Positions 8,927 through 16,096 of a DNA stretch of 39,829 nucleotides are shown one piece after another (position 1 is the stretch's first letter; each line of letters starts with the position of its first letter). The notes under the pieces are model-generated. The model had not been told where the DNA came from, did no database searches, and saw nothing but the letters and a program-made list of their open reading frames with translations. Made by a program: the position numbers and the translations under genes. The DNA comes from an uncultured Sterolibacterium sp. (GTDB lineage: Bacteria > Pseudomonadota > Gammaproteobacteria > Burkholderiales > Rhodocyclaceae): assembly GCA_903904605.1 (NCBI GenBank), contig CAIVDC010000014.1, forward strand, positions 1-39,829, given 5' to 3'.

Positions 8927-9048
8927 ACGCCGCAGCCTGACAGGGTGATGGCGACGCAGACCGCGACCACCAACGGCAGCGTCCGCAGCAGGACGGGCAA
9001 ACATACCGCGCCCGTGCCCGCGACCGCCGCCATGCTGATGAACTCCAT
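8923..9048 (-). CDS. possible 41-aa small hydrophobic/lipoprotein-like peptide
   Basis: A short minus-strand frame follows the Spy-like gene by 13 bases and ends by touching the 3' end of the GGDEF-EAL gene. It reads MEFISMAAVAG at the start, then a hydrophobic stretch, and ends TLSGCGV. LSGC is a lipobox, but only two residues follow the cysteine, so a mature lipopeptide would be three residues long. No strong ribosome site is seen. It may be a chance frame in the intergenic gap or the remnant of a longer lipoprotein gene. Confidence 0.25.
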   Translation of the reverse strand: MEFISMAAVAGTGAVCLPVLLRTLPLVVAVCVAITLSGCGV

Positions 9049-9061
9049 CGGGAGCCGGAGA

Positions 9062-9487
9062 TCAGTGCCGGCGCTTGCGCCAGACGGTCATCCGGTCGAA
9101 CAGCTTCTGCTGTTCGGGCTTCAGCACCGCGTAAAATTCCTTGACCGCGGCCGCCCGGTCGGTCATTCTGCTTTCCCGTTCCTTCATCAGGGCGATCATC
9201 CGGTCCATGCGCGCGGGCGCCGACAAGCCGGCGAGTTCCGACCTCACCGCCCTGATCCGGGGTGCCTGCGGCTGGGTCTTTTCGGAGAAAGTCTTCCAGG
9301 CCGCTTCCTGATCCGGGGTAAGCTTGAGTCTGTCGTGGAGCCTGGCCCGGTGTTTTTCCATATGCGCGAGAAACCGGGCGGCATCGGGGCGGTGGCCGGG
9401 GCCGGGCCCGGCGTCGTTGTCGGCGATGGCGGCGCCCGTGAGCAGGGCGGCGGCGGCGAAAGCGACCAGTGCGCGAATCTTGATCAT
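9062..9487 (-). CDS. Spy/CpxP family periplasmic protein (LTxxQ motif)
   Basis: The 141-residue protein has a signal peptide (residues 1-22, ending AAIA-D) and then an all-helical charged body. Two LTxxQ-type motifs mark the Spy/CpxP family: LTPDQ at residues 56-60 and LKPEQ near residue 124. CpxP inhibits the CpxA sensor and Spy is an ATP-independent chaperone; both act in the periplasm under envelope stress. AGGAG precedes the ATG at 9487. It is divergent from the response regulator gene with a 170-base shared intergenic region. That arrangement matches cpxP/cpxRA, so I infer it is an accessory or target of that two-component system. Confidence 0.85.
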   Translation of the reverse strand: MIKIRALVAFAAAALLTGAAIADNDAGPGPGHRPDAARFLAHMEKHRARLHDRLKLTPDQEAAWKTFSEKTQPQAPRIRAVRSELAGLSAPARMDRMIALMKERESRMTDRAAAVKEFYAVLKPEQQKLFDRMTVWRKRRH

Positions 9488-9657
9488 GCGAAATCTCCTA
9501 AATTGAAATGCCAGAGTGATACGGCCATGATTCTGCGCTCCAAGGCATTGCCGCCATATGTCGTGCAGCGTGAGAGTTGTATCGCTTTGTGTCGATCACG
9601 CGATTCAATACAGGCGGCTACAAATCGGCGCGTCGAAGAGCCACGGGGATCGGCATA

Positions 9658-10389
9658 ATGCGCGGCATGGATAATCAGCCCCGCATTCTCGTGGTGGACG
9701 ATGATCGCGAGATCAGGATCCTGCTCGCCGAATATCTCGACGGCAACGGGTTCCGGACGGTGACGGCCGCCGATGGTCCGGGCATGTGGCAGGCATTGGC
9801 GGCGGCACCGGTCGAACTGGTCGTGCTCGATCTCACCTTGCCCGGCGAGGACGGACTGACGCTGTGCCGGACCCTGCGCGCGCGATCCAGCCTGCCGGTG
9901 ATCATGTTGACCGCCCGCGGCGAGCCGCTCGACAGGATCCTCGGGCTGGAGATGGGAGCGGACGATTATCTGACCAAGCCTTTCGAACCCCGCGAACTGG
10001 TGGCCCGCATCCGCAACGTGTTGCGGCGCACCCAGGCGCTGCCGCCGAATCTGGAACCGCAGGACGCGAAATGCATGTTCTTTTCCGGGTGGCAACTCGA
10101 TCTGATCGCAAGACATCTGATCAGTCCGCAGGGCACCGCCGTCATGCTCTCGGGCGCGGAGTTCCGCCTGCTCAAGGTGTTGCTCGACCATCCCAATCGC
10201 GTGCTGTCGCGCGACCAGTTGCTCAACTTCACCAAGGGACGCGATGCCGATCCCTTCGATCGTTCGATCGATCTGCAGGTCAGCCGCCTGCGTCAGAAAC
10301 TGATGGAAGACGCCAAGGCGCCGACGCTGATCAAGACCGTCCGCAACGAAGGCTATGTGCTGGCGTCGTCGGTCAGCAGCGAGTCGTGA
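9658..10389 (+). CDS. OmpR/PhoB family response regulator
   Basis: This 243-residue DNA-binding regulator has an N-terminal receiver domain and a C-terminal winged helix. The acidic pocket is VVDDD near the start, the phosphorylated aspartate is D58 in VLDLTLPGEDG, and the conserved lysine is in DYLTKPFEP. The output domain (about residues 150-240) ends in the usual IKTVRNEGYVL. The ATG at 9658 is preferred because GGGGAT lies eight bases upstream; ATG 9667 is an alternative. It is followed after nine bases by its histidine kinase and then by RND pump genes, so it most likely controls that pump and the divergent Spy-like gene. Confidence 0.92.
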   Translation: MRGMDNQPRILVVDDDREIRILLAEYLDGNGFRTVTAADGPGMWQALAAAPVELVVLDLTLPGEDGLTLCRTLRARSSLPVIMLTARGEPLDRILGLEMGADDYLTKPFEPRELVARIRNVLRRTQALPPNLEPQDAKCMFFSGWQLDLIARHLISPQGTAVMLSGAEFRLLKVLLDHPNRVLSRDQLLNFTKGRDADPFDRSIDLQVSRLRQKLMEDAKAPTLIKTVRNEGYVLASSVSSES

Positions 10390-10398
10390 GGTCCTGAA

Positions 10399-11748
10399 GT
10401 GAGGCTCTTCTTCGCTTCCATGCTCGGGCGGGTGTTCGTCGTGCTCGTCGGCGGCGTGCTCGCCTCGGCCGCGCTGACGCTGTACTTCGCCGGCAGAGAG
10501 CGGCAGGAGTTCGTTTCCCAGTTGCGGATGCTGCGTGCCGTGGAACGGATCGAGCAGCTGACGCTGATGCTCGACGAAGTCCCGGCGGAAACCCGGCCTC
10601 AGGTCCTCTCGGCGGCCAGCCGCAACGGCATCATCGCCCGGGGCGAGGCCGCGGGCGAGGCCACGGGCAAGAGCGGCGAGCCGGATGCCGAGTTTGCCGA
10701 CGTCCTGCGCGAACGCCTCGGCGGCAGACGCGAAGTCATGGCGTGGCGGGCGCGGGGCGAGGACTGCCCGGCAGCGGCGGGCCCCGGCAACGGCGGACCG
10801 TGCGAGAACGTTTTCGTCACCTTGCGCGACGGCACGCCGCTCGGCTTCGTGCTGCTGTCGCAGCGCGCCGATCGGGTGCTCGCAGCGCCCCAGCACAATC
10901 AGCGTCAACTGGGCTACTTCATCTTCTTTCTCTGCTGCCTGTGCCTGATCGCCTATACGGTGGCCGTCCAGACGACCAAGCCGCTGGCCCGGCTGGCGGC
11001 GGCGGCAAGGAATCTGGGCCGCGACATCGGGCATCCGCCTTTGCCCGAACGCGGGCCGAACGAGGTGCGCCACGCCGCCAGTGCGTTCAATGCGATGCAG
11101 GCTCAGATCGGTAGCTTCATCCGGGAGCGCACGCAGATGCTGGCGGCCATCACCCACGACCTGCAGACCCCGCTGACGCGGCTGCGGCTGCGCCTGGAAA
11201 AGGTCGCGGACCAGGAACTGCGGGCCAAGCTCGTCGATGATCTTTCGGCGATGCAGGGCATGATCCGCGACGGCCTCGATCTCGCGAGCAGCATGAGTTC
11301 GCGCGAGGCCACGCAGCGCATGGACTTCGATTCGATCATCGACAGCGTCTGCGCCGATGCCGTGGAGGCGGGGCAGGACGTGACGGTGGCGGGGTTCACC
11401 GGCGCTTTCGTGGCAACGAGGCCCAGCGCCATGCGGCGCTGCCTGACCAATCTGATCGACAATGCGGTGAACTACGGCAGCTATGCCAGAATCACGGCCA
11501 GCGCGGACGACGCGAAGGTGGTCGTGGAGTTGCGCGATGGCGGTCCGGGCATACCCGAAGACCGGCTGGATGCGGTGTTCGAAGCCTTTTTCCGCCTCGA
11601 AGGGTCGCGCTCCCGGGATACCGGCGGAACGGGCATCGGCCTGACCATCGCGCGCAACATCGCCGTGCAGCACGGCGGCACGCTCAGGCTATACAATGAC
11701 GCCGCCGGCGGGCTCGTGGCGCGGCTGGAACTGCCACGCACTGCTTGA
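10399..11748 (+). CDS. sensor histidine kinase (EnvZ/CpxA-like architecture)
   Basis: This 449-residue inner-membrane kinase has a first transmembrane segment at about residues 8-30, a periplasmic loop to about 170, a second segment at about 172-195 and a HAMP linker. The H-box is AAITHDLQTPLTRL with the phosphorylated H253. ATP-binding motifs follow: NLIDNAVNYG (N box), DGGPGIPE (G1) and GGTGIGLTIA (G2). It starts with GTG at 10399, preceded by GAGG. It forms a pair with the upstream response regulator. The Spy/CpxP-like neighbour suggests that it senses misfolded protein or membrane damage in the periplasm; that is inference from the arrangement. Confidence 0.92.
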   Translation: MRLFFASMLGRVFVVLVGGVLASAALTLYFAGRERQEFVSQLRMLRAVERIEQLTLMLDEVPAETRPQVLSAASRNGIIARGEAAGEATGKSGEPDAEFADVLRERLGGRREVMAWRARGEDCPAAAGPGNGGPCENVFVTLRDGTPLGFVLLSQRADRVLAAPQHNQRQLGYFIFFLCCLCLIAYTVAVQTTKPLARLAAAARNLGRDIGHPPLPERGPNEVRHAASAFNAMQAQIGSFIRERTQMLAAITHDLQTPLTRLRLRLEKVADQELRAKLVDDLSAMQGMIRDGLDLASSMSSREATQRMDFDSIIDSVCADAVEAGQDVTVAGFTGAFVATRPSAMRRCLTNLIDNAVNYGSYARITASADDAKVVVELRDGGPGIPEDRLDAVFEAFFRLEGSRSRDTGGTGIGLTIARNIAVQHGGTLRLYNDAAGGLVARLELPRTA

Positions 11749-11778
11749 GGCGGGTCGACACTGTAAGGTCAGGATACG

Positions 11779-12927
11779 ATGAAGAAACTGCTCTTGTTGC
11801 TGCTCGCCATCGCCGCGGTTGCCGGCGTCGCCTATCGGATCATCTCCGCAAGAGACGCCGCCCAGGCAAAGTCGGCGCGGGTGCCGCCCGCCGTTCCTGT
11901 GGCGCTGGCCCAGGTGACGATCCGGGACATGCCCCGGATGCTGGAGGTCGTCGGGCGGGCGGAAGCCTACGCCAGCGTGGCCTTGAAGTCCCGCGTCGAC
12001 GGCCAGGTGGCTGCGGTGAATTTCACCGAGGGCCAGCATGTCCGCCAAGGCGAGGTGCTGGTGCGCCTCGACCCGGCCGATTTCAAGGCCCGGCTGCTCC
12101 AGGCCGAGGCCACCGTGGCGCGGGATCAGGCCCAGTTGGCGAAGGCGAAAGTCGACGTCGAGCACTATATCGCGCTGAAGAATCGGGGCTTCGTCTCCGA
12201 GGAAAAAGTGAACGACTTGCGCACCGTTGAGGCCTCCGCCGCGGCGACGCTGCGCGTCGACCAGGCGGCGGTGGACCTCGCCCGCCTGCAGTTGAGCTAC
12301 TCCGTGATCGTCGCGCCGTCGGACGGCATCGTCGGCGCCAGGCTGGTGTTTCCCGGCACCGGGGTGAAGAACAACGATACCACCCTGGCCGTGGTCAACC
12401 AGGTCCGCCCGATCTACGTCACCTTCGCCGTGCCGGAGAAGCACCTGCCGCGGATCCGCGCCGCCATGAAGGCGGGCGTGCTGAAAGGCACCGTCAGCCT
12501 GCCCGGCGGCGGCGAGCGCTTCGAAGGCGAGGCGCGCTTCCTGGACAATGCCGTGGATCCCGCGAGCGGCACCATCCAGATGAAGGCCACTTTCGCCAAT
12601 GCCGGCGAAAAGCTAACGCCCGGCCAGTTCGTCAATGTCGCCCTGGTCCTCGACACGGTCAGCAATGCCCAGGTGATTCCGGCGCAGGCCGTGCAGCAGG
12701 GGTCGCAGGGCAACTTCGTGTATGTCGTCAAGAGCGACAACAGCGTCGAGGTGCGGAAGATCGAACTGCTGTTTACCCGCGACAACCTGGCGGTGATTGA
12801 CAAAGGCCTGCAGGGCGGCGAGACGGTGGTCACCGACGGCCAGTTGCGCCTGACGCCGGGGGTCAAGGTGCAGGCCCGGGAGGCGGGCAAGGCGCCCGCC
12901 CGATCGCCGGCCCCCGCCGCGAGCTGA
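11779..12927 (+). CDS. RND efflux periplasmic adaptor (membrane fusion protein)
   Basis: The 382-residue protein is the adaptor that bridges an RND pump to an outer-membrane channel. It has one N-terminal hydrophobic anchor (about residues 3-20), a lipoyl/barrel-sandwich segment split by a helical hairpin (SRVDGQVAAVNFTEGQHVRQG and a second half SYSVIVAPSDGIVGARLV), then beta-barrel and membrane-proximal domains (ATFANAGEKLTPGQFVNV). There is no lipobox cysteine, as in MdtA-like adaptors. It starts 30 bases after the kinase gene and is nine bases from the permease gene, forming one operon. No outer-membrane factor gene follows. Confidence 0.93.
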   Translation: MKKLLLLLLAIAAVAGVAYRIISARDAAQAKSARVPPAVPVALAQVTIRDMPRMLEVVGRAEAYASVALKSRVDGQVAAVNFTEGQHVRQGEVLVRLDPADFKARLLQAEATVARDQAQLAKAKVDVEHYIALKNRGFVSEEKVNDLRTVEASAAATLRVDQAAVDLARLQLSYSVIVAPSDGIVGARLVFPGTGVKNNDTTLAVVNQVRPIYVTFAVPEKHLPRIRAAMKAGVLKGTVSLPGGGERFEGEARFLDNAVDPASGTIQMKATFANAGEKLTPGQFVNVALVLDTVSNAQVIPAQAVQQGSQGNFVYVVKSDNSVEVRKIELLFTRDNLAVIDKGLQGGETVVTDGQLRLTPGVKVQAREAGKAPARSPAPAAS

Positions 12928-12936
12928 GGGCGCGCC

Positions 12937-15900
12937 ATGCAACTATCCGAAGCGTGCATCCGCCGGCCGGTGATGACCACGCTGTTGATGGCGGCCTTTC
13001 TCATTTTCGGCGTCATCGCCTACCGCGCATTGCCGGTTTCCGAACTGCCCAGCGTGGACTTCCCGACCATACAGGTCACGGCCGCCTTGCCCGGCGCATC
13101 CCCCGAAACCATGGCGGCGGCGGTGGCCACGCCGCTGGAGAGCCAGTTCTCGACCATCGCCGGCCTGGATTCGGTGACCTCCACCAGCGCCCAGGGCCTG
13201 ACCTCGATCACCCTGCAGTTCTCCCTGGACCGCAACATCGATGCCGCCGCGCAGGACGTCCAGTCGGCCATCGCGGCGGCTGCGCGCAAGCTGCCGCCGG
13301 ACATGCCGACGCCGCCTTCCTTCCGCAAGGTGAACCCGGCGGACTCGGCCATCTTTTACGTCACGCTGCTCTCCGACACACTGCCCCTGACGACGGTGGA
13401 CGACTATGCCGAGACCGAGCTCGCCCAGCGCCTGTCGACGCTGCCCGGCGTGGCCCTGGTCAATGTCTTCGGTTCCCAGAAGTTCGCCGTGCGGGTGCAG
13501 GCCAATCCGGATCAGCTGGCTTCGCGCGGCATCGGCATCGACGAACTGCAGCAGGCGATCGCCAAGGGCAACGTCAATCAGCCGCTCGGTTCGATCGACG
13601 GCAGCCACCAGAGCTTCGCCATCAAGGACAATGGCCAACTGTCGAACGCCGCCGCCTACCGGCCGCTCATCGTGGCCTGGAAGAACGGTGCGCCGGTGCG
13701 CCTGAGCGAGGTGGCCACGCCCATCGACAGCGTGGAGAACGCCAAGATCGCCAGCTGGTTCGTCGATCGCCGCGCCATCGTGCTCGCCATCCAGCGCCAG
13801 CCGGGCGCGAACACCGTCGAGACGGTGGACGCCATCAAGCGGGTGCTCCCGGTCTTTGCCGCCAAGCTGCCGGCGGCCATCGAGATGAAGGTGCTCTACG
13901 ACCGCAGCGTCTCCATCCGCGACTCGATCGACGACGTGCAATTCACCCTGGTGCTGGCCGGCTTCCTGGTGATCCTGGTGATCCTGCTGTTCCTGCGCAA
14001 CATCTACGCCACGATCATTCCCAGCCTGGCCCTGCCCATTTCGGTGATCGGCACCTTCGCCGTCATGAATGTCTTCGGCTACAGCCTGGACAACCTGTCC
14101 CTGCTGGCCCTGACGCTCTCGGTCGGCTTCGTCGTCGACGATGCCATCGTCATGCTCGAGAACATCATGCGCCATGTCGAGGCGGGCGAGCCGCCGTTCC
14201 AGGCGGCCTTGAAGGGATCCAGGGAAATCGGCTTCACCATCCTGTCGATGACCATTTCGCTGATCGCGGTGTTCATCCCGGTGCTGTTCATGGGCGGGAT
14301 CGTCGGCCGCCTGCTGCACGAATTCGCCGTCACCATCTGCGCCGCGATCCTGGTCTCCGGCTTCGTCTCCCTGACCCTGACGCCGATGCTCTGCAGCCGC
14401 TACCTGAAGCATGTCGAAACGCAGCAGCACAACCGGGTCTATCGCGGCTTCGAGCGTTTCTTCGAAGCCCTGCTCGCGGGCTACTCGAAGAGCCTCACCT
14501 GGGCCATGGCCCGGCCGCGCCTGATCCTCGCGAGCTTCCTCGCCACCCTGGTGCTGACCGGCGTGCTGTTCGCCGTCGTGCCCAAGGACTTCCTGCCCAG
14601 CGGCGACACCGGACAGATGATCATCTACACCGAGGGCGCCCAGGACGCCTCGTTCGCCGCCATGGTCGGGCACCAGCAGCAGGTGGCGGCCATCCTGGCG
14701 AAGGATCCGAACGTCGATGCCTTCATGTCCACGGTCGGCGCTGGCGGCCCGCGCCCGACGGCGAGCACCGGCACCATGTTCGTCCGCCTCAAGCAGCGCA
14801 GCGAGCGCACGCTCGATCCCGACCAGATCATCCAGGAACTGCGGCCCAAACTCTCGGCGGTGCCGGGAATCAAGGTCTATCTGCAGAATCCGCCGCCGAT
14901 CCGCATCGGCGGCCAGACCACCTCCGCCCTGTATCAATACACCTTGCAGGACACGGACCTGAACGAACTCTATCAATGGACCGAAACCCTGCTCGAGCGG
15001 ATGCGCAAGCTGCCCGGTTTCGTCGATGTGAACAGCAACCTCAACAATCAGAGTCCGGTGCTGCAACTGGACGTGGATCGGGACAAGCTGGCGACCATGG
15101 GCCTGTCCTTCGGCCAGGTGGAGGATGCCCTGCAAAGCGCCTTCAGCGCCCGGCAGGTGTCCACCATCTACGCCGCGACCAGCCAGTACCAGGTGATCCT
15201 GGAACTGACCCCGCAATTTCAGGCGGATCCGGGCACCCTCTCGCGCCTCTATGTGCGCGCCAGCACCGGCAAGCTGGTGCCCCTGGACACGGTCGCCCGG
15301 GTGACGCGCAAGACCCAGGCCCTGACGGTGAATCACCTCGGGCAACTGCCTTCGGTGACCATTTCCTTCAATCTGCAGCCCGGGGTGTCCCTGGGCGAAG
15401 CCGTCAGCCGCATCAGGGCGACCGAACGGGAACTGCGCCTGCCGATTTCACTGGCCACCAGCCTGCAGGGCACGGCCCAGGCCTTCCAGGCTTCCCTGCA
15501 GGGCCTGGGGCTGTTGCTCCTGATCGCCGTGCTGGTGGTCTATATCGTCCTGGGCATACTCTACGAGAGCTTCATCCATCCGCTGACCATCCTCTCCGGC
15601 CTGCCGGCCGCCGGCATGGGGGCGCTGCTGACCCTGCTGCTGTTCCGGATGGACCTGAACCTCTACGCCTTCGTCGGCATCATCATGCTGGTGGGCATCG
15701 TCAAGAAGAACGCCATCATGATGATCGACTTCGCCCTGGAGCGGCAGCGTCATGGCGGCATCGCGGCCCGGGAAGCGATCTTCCAGGCCTGCCTGATCCG
15801 CTTCCGGCCGATCATGATGACGACCATGGCGGCACTGGTCGGCACCCTGCCGGTCGCGCTCGGGCTGGGCGCCGGCGCCGAGGTCAGGCGCGGCCTGGGG

Positions 15901-16035
15901 ATGGCCGTGGTGGGCGGGCTGCTGCTGTCCCAGTTCCTCACCCTGTACCTGACGCCCGTGGTCTATCTCACCCTGGACAAACTGTCCGGCCGCGGCCTGC
16001 AGCCGCTGCCCGAAACCGTCCCGGCCGCGGAATAG
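12937..16035 (+). CDS. RND multidrug efflux permease (HAE1/AcrB-MdtBC type)
   Basis: This 1032-residue inner-membrane pump has the duplicated RND fold: 12 transmembrane segments with two large periplasmic loops. The proton-relay aspartate pair is in SVGFVVDDAIVMLENI and the partner lysine is in VGIVKKNAIMMIDFA. The N-terminus, SEACIRRPVMTTLLM, is typical of the family. It is full length. Family members export drugs, dyes, bile salts and similar compounds in exchange for protons. As a single permease with one adaptor and a dedicated two-component system it should be induced by envelope stress. An unlinked TolC-type channel must complete the pump. Confidence 0.95.
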   Translation: MQLSEACIRRPVMTTLLMAAFLIFGVIAYRALPVSELPSVDFPTIQVTAALPGASPETMAAAVATPLESQFSTIAGLDSVTSTSAQGLTSITLQFSLDRNIDAAAQDVQSAIAAAARKLPPDMPTPPSFRKVNPADSAIFYVTLLSDTLPLTTVDDYAETELAQRLSTLPGVALVNVFGSQKFAVRVQANPDQLASRGIGIDELQQAIAKGNVNQPLGSIDGSHQSFAIKDNGQLSNAAAYRPLIVAWKNGAPVRLSEVATPIDSVENAKIASWFVDRRAIVLAIQRQPGANTVETVDAIKRVLPVFAAKLPAAIEMKVLYDRSVSIRDSIDDVQFTLVLAGFLVILVILLFLRNIYATIIPSLALPISVIGTFAVMNVFGYSLDNLSLLALTLSVGFVVDDAIVMLENIMRHVEAGEPPFQAALKGSREIGFTILSMTISLIAVFIPVLFMGGIVGRLLHEFAVTICAAILVSGFVSLTLTPMLCSRYLKHVETQQHNRVYRGFERFFEALLAGYSKSLTWAMARPRLILASFLATLVLTGVLFAVVPKDFLPSGDTGQMIIYTEGAQDASFAAMVGHQQQVAAILAKDPNVDAFMSTVGAGGPRPTASTGTMFVRLKQRSERTLDPDQIIQELRPKLSAVPGIKVYLQNPPPIRIGGQTTSALYQYTLQDTDLNELYQWTETLLERMRKLPGFVDVNSNLNNQSPVLQLDVDRDKLATMGLSFGQVEDALQSAFSARQVSTIYAATSQYQVILELTPQFQADPGTLSRLYVRASTGKLVPLDTVARVTRKTQALTVNHLGQLPSVTISFNLQPGVSLGEAVSRIRATERELRLPISLATSLQGTAQAFQASLQGLGLLLLIAVLVVYIVLGILYESFIHPLTILSGLPAAGMGALLTLLLFRMDLNLYAFVGIIMLVGIVKKNAIMMIDFALERQRHGGIAAREAIFQACLIRFRPIMMTTMAALVGTLPVALGLGAGAEVRRGLGMAVVGGLLLSQFLTLYLTPVVYLTLDKLSGRGLQPLPETVPAAE

Positions 16036-16046
16036 CCGGTCCCCCA

Positions 16047-16065
16047 GGCCGGCGCGATGCCGGCC
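16047..16065. terminator. hairpin between convergent genes
   Basis: A perfect 7-bp stem (GGCCGGC / GCCGGCC) with a five-base loop lies in the 61-base gap between the RND permease and the convergent GGDEF-EAL gene. There is no U-tract on either side, so it is at best a weak or bidirectional terminator. Confidence 0.35.
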
Positions 16066-16096
16066 CGGACACGCGCCTTCCTTGCCCCGGCGGCCG

